Assembly (NCBI RefSeq): GCF_014647455.2
Contig: NZ_BMPF01000002.1
Span: 496,001 to 560,000, forward strand
DNA from: Halarchaeum grantii
Lineage (GTDB): Archaea > Halobacteriota > Halobacteria > Halobacteriales > Halobacteriaceae
Direction: 5' to 3'
DNA: 64,000 nt
Shown here: piece after piece, positions 6,212 to 15,045 of the stretch
How the letters are laid out: each line of letters opens with the position of its first letter
Position numbering within the stretch: position 1 is the first letter of the stretch
The notes under the pieces: model-generated
The model's input: only the letters and a program-made list of their open reading frames with translations
Told to the model about the DNA's origin: nothing
The model's database searches: none
Program-made: the position numbers and the translations under genes

Positions 6212-9200
6212 ATGGCGACCGACACCGATATTCCCGTGCTCGCGGCTGGTGCACGAACTTACATCCGAGTTCGCCCGACGGACGAGACGCTCACAGTCGA
6301 GACGATGACCGCGCAGTGGCGTCGACTCCATCAGTTCCTCGCCGATGACACACACGCGACGCCGCCAACACTCGAAGTGCTTCTCGTCTCCGAAGCCGAG
6401 GGCGAACTCGACTACTATGTTGGGCTCACGACGGATGACGCCGACTCAGTAGAGCCCATTCTGCGCAGTCTCTTCCCCGATACGTACGAGTTCGAGCGCC
6501 AGACGAAAGCCGCCACCTGGCTTGAGGGTATCCACCAGACGCACGGCACACCCACCGTCGTCGAATACCTCGCTCAAGGAGACCGACCAAAGGACTGGCA
6601 ACTCGGCCTGACGGACTACGAGACGTTCGTCGCCGACGAGCACGCTCGCGTTCCGCTCGCCGCCATCGTCGACGCACTCACCACGAGCGCGACGCCCGCG
6701 CTCTATCAGGTGCTCGTCCGCCCGAAGCCCGATTGGACGCATGCAGCCGAGGATCGCGTCGCCGCCCTCGAGCACACCCAGGACACGGCGCTCGATCAGG
6801 TGATGGGCGCGCTCCTCGGAACGAGCGACGACGTCGAACGGATTCCACGAGCCGACCAGACGCGCCTTGATCGACTCCAGACGCGAGAGACACAGACGTC
6901 CTTCGAGATCGCCGCTCGCGCGGCCGTCTTCGGCACTGACTCTCGACGCGTGCTCCGCGACCTTCGCACGGCGTTCGGCGACATCGGGGGACCGAACTAT
7001 CGAGTCCATCCCCGAGATCGACACGGGACTGCTGCAGACGGTGCCCTCGAGATGATCGCGAGTGGGGTGTTCCCGACACGACGACTCCGTGAGCGCCTCT
7101 TGAACCGGACGACTAGCCCGGTACTCGTCGCGAACCAGCACGAGATCGCGAATTTTACCGTTCTCGACGGCCGCGCACTCACCAGCGCGGGCGTTCGCTC
7201 ACTTGATACCACACCACGTGAGCAGACGACGCTCACGCGGCCATCCAGCGAGCGCCTCGAACCCTACCGGGGTGACGGCCTCGCGATCGGCCGCCTCCTC
7301 GACGAGGACGGCGTCCCAGAGCAAGAGGCACTCGTCCTTCCACCAGCCCTCCAGCCGATGCACGTCGCGTGGCTCGGAAAGACCGGCTCCGGGAAGTCCA
7401 CGAGCCTCACGAACGCCATCCTCGCAAACCACGACGCGACGGACGGCGTCGACATCCTCATCGACCGGAAGGGCGACGGGATGGCCGAGGCCTATATGCG
7501 CGCCCATTACGCGAGATACGGGAGTCTCGAGAACGTCTACTACTTCGACTGCGCGCAGACGCTTCCCGCATTCTCCTTCTTCGACATCCGTGACGAACTC
7601 AACGCCGGCGTCTCACACACGACCGCCGTCGAGGACACCGTCGATCACTACATCGAGATCCTCACACAGATCATGGGACGCGAGCGCTTCGAGCAAGCCG
7701 TTCGCTCCCCGGACATCATCCGCTACCTCACGAAAGCTGCCTTCGACCCCGTGAACGGCGCGGACGCCTTCACGCATCGCGACCTCCTCGAGCGCGTCCG
7801 CCAGATGCACGAACGCCAATCCGCGCCCGCCGTCTCCGACCCCGATCTCGAGCGCATGCTCGGCGGCGTCGTCGCGAATCGCGCGCGCTCCTTCGACGAG
7901 ATCATGCAGGGTGTCGCCAACCGCATGGAGAAGATTCCACTCGACCGCCGCCTCGCCCGCGTCTTCAATCACGTCCCCGGAGAGGACGACCCCCATCTCG
8001 ACCTCGCCGACTACCTCGACCGGAACGCCGTCATCATCTTCGACACGGGCGGCCTCCGAACAGAAGCCCAGCGCGTCCTCACACTCGTCATCCTCTCGAA
8101 CCTCTGGACTGCACTTCGCCGTCGCGCGAACCGAACTGATGGAGAACTCGCACTCGTCAACCTCTACATCGAGGAAGCCGCCAGCGTCGCCGTCTCCGAC
8201 CTCCTCCAGACCCTCCTCAGTCAAGCCCGAAGCTTCGGCTGCTCGATCACGCTCGCCATGCAGTTCCCCGGCCAGCTCAAGAGCGAGGACGAAGGCGCCT
8301 ACGAGGAAGTCCTGAACAACGTCTCGACCATCATCACCGGAAACGTCGCCGTCGATCACCTCCTCGCCGAACGCCTCGCGACCGACGATATGCCGCCACG
8401 CGACGTCGGGACGCGACTCCGCTCACTTCGACGCGGCCACTGGTTCGTCAGCCTCCCTGCGGGCTTCGCCGACGCCGAGCCACGCCCCTTCCTCGTCGCC
8501 TCACTCCCACTCCCACCCGGCGATCCGGCCGGGAGATACCCACTCAGCCCAGCACGCGAACGAACCCTCCAGCAGCAAATTCGAGCCGTCGAGTATCGCA
8601 CGCTCGACGGGATCGGCCTCCGACTCACCAGCCCGAGCGTCGCACGCCACGACGACCCAGCAGACGACCCCATCGAGACGCTCACCCGCGTCGACAGCGC
8701 GCTCCCACACACGCGGCGGCTCCCCGACACCCTCGAGTACGACGCCAAAACACACGCCATTCGATGCCAGAGCTGCGATAACCGATACGATCCGGATATC
8801 CACGGAGTACGGCGCGCCATCGAGTGCTGCTCGTCACTCACCGAAGTCGACCGCGACGACATCCCCGTCTGCGACGTCAACCTCAAACTCACACCGGCCG
8901 AGCGAGAAATCTCCGAGTGGAGCGACCGCCAACTCATGTTCCTCCAAGTCGTGTACAACGCCCAGCAGCTCCGCTACGACCCACTCGAGTACGACATCCT
9001 CCGCGACAGCATGATCCGCCTCCAGGAGTACGTCGGCATCGACAGCGACGAACTCACAGGCCTCCTCGATGCTGACCTCCTCCGTCACGACACCGACCAC
9101 CCACACCGCCTCTACACAGTCTCACCGGCCGGCCGAGACGCCATCGGTGAGAGCTATCGCGAAGGCGTCGACTACGGCCACGGCCAGGGCGACCTCGAGG

Positions 9201-9667
9201 AATCCAGCGAGCACGTCCTCGGCGTCGAAGTCGCACGCCAATACCTCGAACGCGAATACGCCACCAATCCCGACTCGACCGTCACGACGGTCGTCCCCTA
9301 CTACGACCTCGACGAGAACCGCCGCCTCGACCTCACCGGCCTCGACGCCGCAGGCGACATCGTCGTCACCGTCGAAGTCGAGCGCATCAATCACGACGTC
9401 CGCCGCGCCGTCCCCGACGACTACGACAAGATGGCCGCCTGCAACCCCGAGGAAGCCATTTGGGTCGTCATGACGCAATCCGCTGGCCACGATGTCCTCC
9501 ACGCCCTCAACGACCCATTGGAGGGCCCGGTGCGCGTCGAGAAGACCTACGCACCCACCACGCCACCACAACAATTCCGCATCGACACCCCCGGACTGAC
9601 CGCCATCTATCCCGCAGAATGGCTCCGTGCCACCTACCTCGACGCCGAGAGCGATGGGACGTCATAG
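6212..9667 (+). CDS. conjugation-type VirD4/VirB4-HerA-class ATPase with C-terminal extensions
   Basis: An 1151-residue soluble protein. An N-terminal part of about 370 residues has no clear motif. Then comes a P-loop ATPase with Walker A GKTGSGKST (389-397), the DRKGDG segment, and Walker B NLYIEEAA (E654/E655) followed by an LSQARSFGCSITLAMQFPGQ sensor-like stretch, as in type IV coupling proteins and VirB4 pumps. Past the motor there is C852-x2-C855 with a later CC pair (zinc-site-like), a winged-helix-like part, and a last domain with RLDLTGLD and TVEVERIN near residues 1037-1058 that recalls a PD-(D/E)xK nuclease fold with an altered ExK. The ATPase probably drives DNA transfer of the element. 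No transmembrane helices are seen, unlike canonical VirD4. Confidence 0.85.
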   Translation: MATDTDIPVLAAGARTYIRVRPTDETLTVETMTAQWRRLHQFLADDTHATPPTLEVLLVSEAEGELDYYVGLTTDDADSVEPILRSLFPDTYEFERQTKAATWLEGIHQTHGTPTVVEYLAQGDRPKDWQLGLTDYETFVADEHARVPLAAIVDALTTSATPALYQVLVRPKPDWTHAAEDRVAALEHTQDTALDQVMGALLGTSDDVERIPRADQTRLDRLQTRETQTSFEIAARAAVFGTDSRRVLRDLRTAFGDIGGPNYRVHPRDRHGTAADGALEMIASGVFPTRRLRERLLNRTTSPVLVANQHEIANFTVLDGRALTSAGVRSLDTTPREQTTLTRPSSERLEPYRGDGLAIGRLLDEDGVPEQEALVLPPALQPMHVAWLGKTGSGKSTSLTNAILANHDATDGVDILIDRKGDGMAEAYMRAHYARYGSLENVYYFDCAQTLPAFSFFDIRDELNAGVSHTTAVEDTVDHYIEILTQIMGRERFEQAVRSPDIIRYLTKAAFDPVNGADAFTHRDLLERVRQMHERQSAPAVSDPDLERMLGGVVANRARSFDEIMQGVANRMEKIPLDRRLARVFNHVPGEDDPHLDLADYLDRNAVIIFDTGGLRTEAQRVLTLVILSNLWTALRRRANRTDGELALVNLYIEEAASVAVSDLLQTLLSQARSFGCSITLAMQFPGQLKSEDEGAYEEVLNNVSTIITGNVAVDHLLAERLATDDMPPRDVGTRLRSLRRGHWFVSLPAGFADAEPRPFLVASLPLPPGDPAGRYPLSPARERTLQQQIRAVEYRTLDGIGLRLTSPSVARHDDPADDPIETLTRVDSALPHTRRLPDTLEYDAKTHAIRCQSCDNRYDPDIHGVRRAIECCSSLTEVDRDDIPVCDVNLKLTPAEREISEWSDRQLMFLQVVYNAQQLRYDPLEYDILRDSMIRLQEYVGIDSDELTGLLDADLLRHDTDHPHRLYTVSPAGRDAIGESYREGVDYGHGQGDLEESSEHVLGVEVARQYLEREYATNPDSTVTTVVPYYDLDENRRLDLTGLDAAGDIVVTVEVERINHDVRRAVPDDYDKMAACNPEEAIWVVMTQSAGHDVLHALNDPLEGPVRVEKTYAPTTPPQQFRIDTPGLTAIYPAEWLRATYLDAESDGTS

Positions 9668-9900
9668 TCGGACACGACGCCAACCGGCTGCTAGCCGAGC
9701 GCACACGCCACGCAACCCAATTCATACTCGGATTCCGGCGCCGCAAGCCCCCACTCCGTGGATTCCGACCGAAGATCATGACTGCACACCTCGGACTCGA
9801 CGCCGACACCTGAATGTAGAGACGCCTCTACGACGGCGAGAGCGCTCCTCGACGCCGAATACGGCATCGCGAACAGCCACCAACCCGTCGGCCGACTCAG
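9668..9900. other. gene-free stretch after the ATPase
   Basis: No supported gene is seen on either strand. It contains a perfect small hairpin GTAGAG-ACGC-CTCTAC (9816-9831), a possible 3'-end structure for the ATPase transcript 150 bases upstream. The MITE-like element begins immediately after it. Confidence 0.4.
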
Positions 9901-10166
9901 CAAAACCGATAGACGGCGGTCGATTATGAACCGAATACCACCTGGTTCGAGGCCCATCAGAGACGTCGAGCGGTTCCGAATACCCGAGCATACGCCCGCA
10001 GGGACGTCAGAGAACCCATATTCGGGTTTTGGTCGACGGGTTCCTAGATGCCGTTACAGCCCTCTCCACGAGTATTCTTGCGGGGATTTTGGTCAGTTAG
10101 GAGCACTAAATAGCCGCTTCAGGAGGTGGTTGAAGTTTCATAATCGGCCGCAGTCTATCGGTTTTG
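9901..10166. mobile_element. 266 bp MITE-like element with 30 bp inverted ends
   Basis: The left end 9901-9930 begins CAAAACCGATAGAC and ends CGATTATGAA. The right end 10137-10166 is its reverse complement with 28 of 30 bases matching. Similarity continues inward for about 13 bases (shared ACCACCT). The interior of about 200 bases has no gene, lower GC than the surroundings and several copies of CCGAATACC/GGGTTC-type words. Size, long inverted ends and lack of a transposase fit a non-autonomous MITE. No clear target-site duplication is visible and the parent insertion sequence is not recognised. Confidence 0.6.
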
Positions 10167-10223
10167 ATCTTCCAGATGTGCGCGTCGGCCATCCGTGAAA
10201 GAGTCGACCGCCTGTTGAGTTCG

Positions 10224-10955
10224 CTAGTCCCAGTCGATCCAGTCGAGCTCCCAGCCACGACGGCGCTGGTGGTGTCTCTGCGCGTGCTCGCGGTCCTCGC
10301 GTTCGGTCCTGTTTCTGACGGGGACGCCGTGCTGTTCGCCCTCGACGAGGAGCGGGGCGAACGCGACGGCGTCGCCCTCGGTCGTTCCACGCTCGTCGAC
10401 AGTAGCGAGTCGCTGGTCGCCGGTGCCGAGCGGCATGACGAGTCGCCCGCCCTCGGCGAGTTGGTCGCGGAGAGCGCGGGGGACGTCGACGGCGGCGGCC
10501 TCGACGAGGATGCGGTCGAAGGGCGCGTATTCGGGGAACCCCTGGCTGCCGTCGCGGCAGTCGACGAGCGCGCCCGCGTAGCCGGCGCGCCGGAGGTTGT
10601 CGCGGGCGGCCCAGACGACGCGGCGCGTGATGTCGACGGCGTGGACGTGCTCGGCGCCGACGATTTCGGCGAGGACGGCGCTCGTGTAGCCGACGCCGGC
10701 GCCGACGACGAGGACGTCGTCGCCGGGCTCGGGAGCAAGCGCTTGGAGGAGGTGCCCGACGGTGCTGGGAGCGAGGACGCGCGTGCCGTACGCTTCGAAG
10801 TCGCGATCGTTGTAGGCGCGGTGGTCGGCGTCGTCGACGAACTCGTGGCGGGGGACGGCGCGCATCGCGTCGCCGACGGGGTCGGGGTCGACGACGCCTC
10901 GGAGTTCGTGTTCGAGGCTGTCGACCATCCCGTCGCGTGCGGCGGCGTACTCCAT
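10224..10955 (-). CDS. pcm2: protein-L-isoaspartate O-methyltransferase-like protein (diverged copy)
   Basis: A 243-residue SAM-dependent methyltransferase of the Pcm family. Motif I is VLVVGAGVGYTSAV, preceded by APSTVGHLLQAL, where typical Pcm proteins have S(A/Q)PxMVAxM. It follows its paralogue at 10997 with 41 bases between them and the same orientation, so the two are probably one transcript. The N-terminus MEYAAARDGMVDSLEHEL parallels the MEYEEARDRLADRLERRY of its neighbour. The C-terminal tail is longer, ending in Trp/Asp (ELDWIDWD). The altered substrate-loop motif suggests a changed substrate or partner role beside the true Pcm. Confidence 0.85.
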   Translation of the reverse strand: MEYAAARDGMVDSLEHELRGVVDPDPVGDAMRAVPRHEFVDDADHRAYNDRDFEAYGTRVLAPSTVGHLLQALAPEPGDDVLVVGAGVGYTSAVLAEIVGAEHVHAVDITRRVVWAARDNLRRAGYAGALVDCRDGSQGFPEYAPFDRILVEAAAVDVPRALRDQLAEGGRLVMPLGTGDQRLATVDERGTTEGDAVAFAPLLVEGEQHGVPVRNRTEREDREHAQRHHQRRRGWELDWIDWD

Positions 10956-10996
10956 ACGTCCGGGTTGACGCGGAAGCTCTTGAACTGCCCGACGAC

Positions 10997-11623
10997 CTAT
11001 TCGCCCTGCATGGGGACGAAGCGGACGCCCCCGAGGCGTTCGCGTTCGATATCGTCTTCGCGGACGCGCGCGAGCACGAGTTCCTGTGCGAGGTCGCCGA
11101 CGGGTGCGAGGACGCGCCCGCCGGCGCGGGTCTGCTCGAGGACGGCGTCGGGGAGCCGGCCGGTGGCACAGGTGAGGTAGGCGGCGTCGTAGGGGGCGTG
11201 CTCGGACCAGCCGTCGTGGCCGTCGCCGTGGCGGACGGAGACGTCGCCGTAGCCGGCGTCGGCGAGGGTCTCGCGGGCGTCCTCGGCGAGGTTGCGGACG
11301 TATTCGACGCTGTAGACGTGCTCGGCGCCGACGAGTTCGGCGGTGACGGCGGCGTGATACCCACAGCCCGTCCCGATTTCGAGGACGGCCTCGCCGGCGG
11401 TCAGGTCGAGGTGGTCGGCCATGACCGCGACCATGTGCGGCGCGCTGACGGTCTGGTCGTGGCCGATGGGGAGCGGGCGGTCGGCGTAGGCCCGCTCGCG
11501 GTGTTCCTCGGGGACGAACAGGTGGCGGGGGACGGTGCGTATCGCCTCGGCGACGCGCGCCTCGAGGTCGTAGCGGCGCTCGAGTCGGTCGGCGAGTCGG
11601 TCGCGTGCCTCCTCGTACTCCAT
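10997..11623 (-). CDS. pcm: protein-L-isoaspartate O-methyltransferase
   Basis: A 208-residue enzyme that methylates isoaspartyl residues in damaged proteins using S-adenosylmethionine, starting their repair. Family motifs are intact: RTVPRHLFVPEEHRERAYAD, the QTVSAPHMVAVM substrate loop, motif I VLEIGTGCGYHAAV and the GGRVLAPVGD post-motif. The length is normal. It is the upstream member of a pcm pair, and the HVO_0476-type zinc-finger gene follows on the same strand 51 bases away, as in other haloarchaea. Confidence 0.95.
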   Translation of the reverse strand: MEYEEARDRLADRLERRYDLEARVAEAIRTVPRHLFVPEEHRERAYADRPLPIGHDQTVSAPHMVAVMADHLDLTAGEAVLEIGTGCGYHAAVTAELVGAEHVYSVEYVRNLAEDARETLADAGYGDVSVRHGDGHDGWSEHAPYDAAYLTCATGRLPDAVLEQTRAGGRVLAPVGDLAQELVLARVREDDIERERLGGVRFVPMQGE

Positions 11624-11674
11624 GGTCGAGTGCGTGCGTGGGACGCGTGAAAAGGTGGGGGCCGCGTCGGTGTC

Positions 11675-12331
11675 CTACCAGGCCGACCAGGCTTTCGAGG
11701 ACTTGTCGATGCCGTAGACGCGTTTGACGTCCTTGGCGAGGACGGTGTCGCCCTCGTGGCCGAGTTTCTGGAAGTCGTAGTTGGCGACGGCGCTGTCCCG
11801 GACGTGGATGGCCTCGACTTCGAACTCCTCCTCGCCGAACTCGTAGGTCTCGCCGATGGTGAACTCCTCGTCGCCGGGGAGCTGGAGGTCGAGGCTACGG
11901 GTGCCGTCGCCCTCGCCGTCGCGCGGATGGACGGTGATCGGGACCGAGACGTTGTCGACGGCGCGCGACCAGACGGTGTCGATGTCGCCGGCGTCGGCGC
12001 GTCCGACGCGCTCCTCGGGGCCGACTTCGATGGCGGTGACCCGGACCTGCATGATGACGTCGTCGGTTTCGAGGATGAACTCGTCGCCTTTCTCGACGCG
12101 CTCGTCGCCGGGCATCTCGACGGTGGCGGTGAAGGAGTCGCCGTCCTGGGAGACGACGACGGTGGGTTCGACGGTGTTCTCGTCTTCGAGCGGGGCCTTG
12201 TGGGTGTGGCCGCACTCGGTGCAGCGGACGGTGGCGGTGCCGCCCCCGGTGGTGAGGACCTCGTGGACCGTCTCGCGGTCCGGGGAACAGGACGGGCACG
12301 CGACGGGCGCCCGCTCGACGTGTTCGCTCAT
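11675..12331 (-). CDS. HVO_0476-family zinc-finger protein
   Basis: A 218-residue acidic protein with an N-terminal zinc ribbon (C12-x2-C15 and C37-x2-C40, from ACPSCSPDR and VRCTECGHTH). A beta-rich body follows (VVVSQDGDSFTATVEMPGDERVEKGDEF and later LPGDEEFTIGETYEFGEEEFEVEAIHVRD). It corresponds to the conserved haloarchaeal family named after HVO_0476, which sits beside pcm in Haloferax. The function is unknown. The ribbon suggests nucleic-acid or protein binding. Confidence 0.85.
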   Translation of the reverse strand: MSEHVERAPVACPSCSPDRETVHEVLTTGGGTATVRCTECGHTHKAPLEDENTVEPTVVVSQDGDSFTATVEMPGDERVEKGDEFILETDDVIMQVRVTAIEVGPEERVGRADAGDIDTVWSRAVDNVSVPITVHPRDGEGDGTRSLDLQLPGDEEFTIGETYEFGEEEFEVEAIHVRDSAVANYDFQKLGHEGDTVLAKDVKRVYGIDKSSKAWSAW

Positions 12332-12400
12332 ACGTGGTGTAAGCGACCGGAGCCGTAAAAACCCGAGGAGTGGCCTGAGCGTTCGCGTGCGGGTGTCTCT

Positions 12401-13399
12401 CTAGGGTTCGGGGAGGTGCACTTCGTCCCCGTCGGCGTAGACCGTGGGGTCGCGGATGATGCCGTCGAGGTGGATGGGGGCGTCTGTGTCGCCGCCGATG
12501 CCGGCGTCGTCACCGATGGCGATGTGGACGGTGCCGGCGGCCTTCTCGTCGAGGAGGACGCTCCCGACGAGGGCGGTGACGGCGACGTTGGTGCCGATGC
12601 CGAGTTCGGCGAGGTTGTACGCGGCGTCGCCCACGTCCTCGGCGGCGGCCTCGACCTGTTCGCGGACGTCGTCGTCGGAGATGTCGGTGACGGTGCCGTC
12701 CTTGACCTCGAAGCGGAGTTCGGTGTCGAGGCGGCCGTGGGGCATCATGGTGCCGTCGACGACGTACGTGCCGTCGGCGGTCTCGGGGGAGACGAACACC
12801 TCGCCGGCGGGGAGGTTGGAGAAGTCCCCAGCCTCGTGGACCATCCCGGTGTCTTGGCGCCACTCGCGCGCGCCGGGCTCGACGGTGATGTCGGTGCCGG
12901 CGTCCGTGGTCACTCTGATTTCCTCGGCGTCCCGGACCTGCGCGAGGACGTCGGCGCAGTGCCGGCGGATGGTGGCGTAGTCGGCGTCGAGGCCGGTGGT
13001 GAAGACGTCCTCGGTGATGCCGGGGAGGGTGGCACCCCGGACGCCGGCGTCGCTCGCGCGGGAGCGTGCGCGGGTGTGCGAGAGGCTCTTCGTGGTCGGC
13101 GCGAGGAAGGCGTCGGCCTCGCGCATGGCGGCGGCGACGGGGGCGGGCGGTTCGGCGCCGTGTTGCTCGCCGGGCGGATACTGGAGGACAGTGACGTCGT
13201 CGGTGACGTCCCGGGCGGCCTCGTAGAGGGCGTGACCGATGGGGCGACGCTCGTCGTCGGTGACGACGACGACGGTGTCGTCTGCGGTGATGCCGAGACA
13301 CTGGACGACGGCGGTGTCGGCGGCCTCGCGAAGGGTGGGCATACGTGTGGCCTCTCCCGCCGCGCCGTTAGCCCTTGCGGGTTGGTCGGACTTACTCAT
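12401..13399 (-). CDS. aminopeptidase (M29/AmpT-like, leucyl aminopeptidase family)
   Basis: A 332-residue metallo-aminopeptidase-like protein that should release N-terminal residues from peptides in the cytoplasm. Family features include TLPGITEDVFTTGLDADY, VEPGAREWRQDTGMVHEAGDFSNLPAGEVFVSP, and a C-terminal metal-binding region with AYNLAELGIGTN, LLDEKAAGTVHIAIGDD and TDAPIHLDGIIRDPTV. The start may be 13399 or the ATG at 13342 (MPTLREAAD). The upstream start is kept because the AT-rich promoter ends just before it. It is divergent from gapII across a shared 63 bp promoter region. Confidence 0.88.
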   Translation of the reverse strand: MSKSDQPARANGAAGEATRMPTLREAADTAVVQCLGITADDTVVVVTDDERRPIGHALYEAARDVTDDVTVLQYPPGEQHGAEPPAPVAAAMREADAFLAPTTKSLSHTRARSRASDAGVRGATLPGITEDVFTTGLDADYATIRRHCADVLAQVRDAEEIRVTTDAGTDITVEPGAREWRQDTGMVHEAGDFSNLPAGEVFVSPETADGTYVVDGTMMPHGRLDTELRFEVKDGTVTDISDDDVREQVEAAAEDVGDAAYNLAELGIGTNVAVTALVGSVLLDEKAAGTVHIAIGDDAGIGGDTDAPIHLDGIIRDPTVYADGDEVHLPEP

Positions 13400-13462
13400 C
13401 GCGTAGTTAATTTCTTGTAAGAATTCTCGAAAGAATTAATCGGGTGTAACACGGAGCACCAC
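13400..13462. promoter_or_regulatory. divergent promoter between aminopeptidase gene and gapII
   Basis: The only intergenic space between the two divergent genes. The stretch TTAATTTCTTGTAAGAATTC followed by TCGAAAGAATTAAT is strikingly AT-rich for this genome and holds TATA-like boxes for both directions, with GAATTCTC/GAAAGAATT words forming an imperfect dyad around 13425-13437. Confidence 0.55.
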
Positions 13463-13465
13463 GTG

Positions 13466-14551
13466 ATGCTCCGAGTCGGCGTCAACGGATACGGGACGAT
13501 AGGCAAGCGCGTCGCGGACGCGGTTGCGGCACAACCCGACATGGAAGTCGCCGGAGTCGCGAAGACGACTCCGAACTTCGAGGCCGAGGCCGCCCATCGA
13601 CGCGGCTATCCCGTCCACGCCGCGCGCGAGGACCGGCGCGACGCGTTCGACGACGCCGGCGTCCCGGTCGCGGGGGACCTGGACGACCTCGTGGTCGAGA
13701 GCGACATCGTCGTCGACTGTACGCCCGCCGGCATCGGCGCCGAGAACCGCGCCGTCTACGAGCGCCACGACACGCCCGCCCTCTACCAGGGCGGCGAGGA
13801 CGCCGACGTCGCGGACGCGAGCTTCAACGCGCGCGCGAACTACGACGAAGTGGCGGCGAGCGACGCCGAGCACGTCCGCGTCGTCTCCTGTAACACCACC
13901 GGCCTCTCGCGCGTCCTCGCGCCGCTCGACGAACAGTACGGCGTGGAGAAGGCGCGCGCGACCCTCGTCCGCCGTGGTGGCGACCCGAGCCAACCGGACC
14001 GCGGCCCAATCAACGACATCCTCCCCGACCCCGTGACCGTCCCCTCCCACCACGGCCCGGACGTCAACACCGTCCTCCCGGACCTCGCCGTGGACACGAT
14101 GGGCGTCACCGTTCCGGCGACACTGATGCACCTCCACAGCGTCAACGTCACCCTCGAGACGGAGGCCGAGGCGGCGGCCGTCGCGGAGACGCTCACCGAC
14201 GAGTCCCGGGTCTTCCTCGTGCCGGGCGACGCGCGCGTCGCCGGCCCCGCGCACCTGAAGGAGTACGCACAGGACGCGGGCCGGCCGCGTGGCGACCTCT
14301 GGGAGAACTGCGTCTGGGCGGAGTCCATCGCCGTCGAGGGTCGCGACCTCTACTTCTTCCAAGCGATCCACCAGGAGAGCGACGTCGTCCCGGAGAACGT
14401 GGACGCGATCCGCGCGGTCTGCACCGACACCGAGGCCGCCGAGAGCGTCGTCGAGACGAACCGCGCGCTCGGCGTCGGCTTCGGCGAGAGCGAGGAGACG
14501 CGGCGCGTCGCCGCGGACGGCGAGGGCGCGACCGCAAGCGCGGACGACTAG
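13466..14551 (+). CDS. gapII: type II (archaeal) glyceraldehyde-3-phosphate dehydrogenase, GapII
   Basis: A 361-residue archaeal-type phosphorylating GAPDH, interconverting glyceraldehyde 3-phosphate and 1,3-bisphosphoglycerate. The ATG at 13466 is chosen; a GTG three bases earlier is possible. The Rossmann start [17 protein letters not shown] and the catalytic Cys142 in SCNTTGLSR are intact, with [15 protein letters not shown] typical of the archaeal class. In Haloferax volcanii the orthologous enzyme serves gluconeogenesis, while the bacterial-type GapI serves sugar breakdown. The C-terminal 25 residues are a variable acidic tail. Its stop overlaps that of the convergent phosphoesterase gene by CTAG. 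Confidence 0.95.
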   Translation: MLRVGVNGYGTIGKRVADAVAAQPDMEVAGVAKTTPNFEAEAAHRRGYPVHAAREDRRDAFDDAGVPVAGDLDDLVVESDIVVDCTPAGIGAENRAVYERHDTPALYQGGEDADVADASFNARANYDEVAASDAEHVRVVSCNTTGLSRVLAPLDEQYGVEKARATLVRRGGDPSQPDRGPINDILPDPVTVPSHHGPDVNTVLPDLAVDTMGVTVPATLMHLHSVNVTLETEAEAAAVAETLTDESRVFLVPGDARVAGPAHLKEYAQDAGRPRGDLWENCVWAESIAVEGRDLYFFQAIHQESDVVPENVDAIRAVCTDTEAAESVVETNRALGVGFGESEETRRVAADGEGATASADD

Positions 14552-15045
14552 TCGTCGAGGTCCGCGAACGCCACGTCGCCGCTCTCGGTGTCGATGGTCG
14601 CGACGTGGTAGCGGTCGTCGCCACCGGAGAAGGGGAGGCCGCCGGGGTTCACGCGCTGCGTGCCGTCCACGACGTCGTGGCCGCGTTCGTGCGTGTGCCC
14701 GTGCAGGACGTAGTCGTAGTCGCCACACGAGACGAGCGCGTCGACGAGCGTCCCGCTCGTCCCGTGGTAGACGGCGAAGTCGGTGCCACCGAGCGTGAGC
14801 TCTGCGGACTCGCCGTGGTACGTCCCGAACGCCTCGATGGCGTCCCGGAGCACCCACTCGCCGTCGTTGTTCCCGCGAACGGCGTGGAAGTCGAACGCGT
14901 CGCTCTCGAAGACGGCGGCGGTGAACGGCGCGACGACGTCGCCGCAGTGGACGACGGTCTCACAGCCCGCGCCCTCGAAGTGCGCGACCGCGCGCCGGGC
15001 GCGTTCGAGGTCGTCGTGGGTGTCGGAGACGACGCCGACGAGCAT
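14548..15045 (-). CDS. YfcE/MJ0936-type metallophosphoesterase
   Basis: A 165-residue phosphodiesterase-like protein. Metal ligands are visible in order: SDTHDD at 7-12, VHCGDV near 32-37, RGNNDG near 57-62, and YHGT and HGHTHERG towards the C-terminus. Family members hydrolyse phosphodiesters with Mn or Ni; the natural substrate is unknown. Its ATG follows the pgk stop with no spacing (TGAATG), so it is translationally coupled to pgk. It is convergent with gapII, sharing CTAG. Confidence 0.92.
   Translation of the reverse strand: MLVGVVSDTHDDLERARRAVAHFEGAGCETVVHCGDVVAPFTAAVFESDAFDFHAVRGNNDGEWVLRDAIEAFGTYHGESAELTLGGTDFAVYHGTSGTLVDALVSCGDYDYVLHGHTHERGHDVVDGTQRVNPGGLPFSGGDDRYHVATIDTESGDVAFADLDD

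Noticed and set aside
5847-6254. A 135-residue minus-strand open frame over the structured gap
   Set aside because: Composition is unlike the acidic proteome (high Arg, Ser, Cys), no domain is seen, and the stretch is dominated by inverted repeats.
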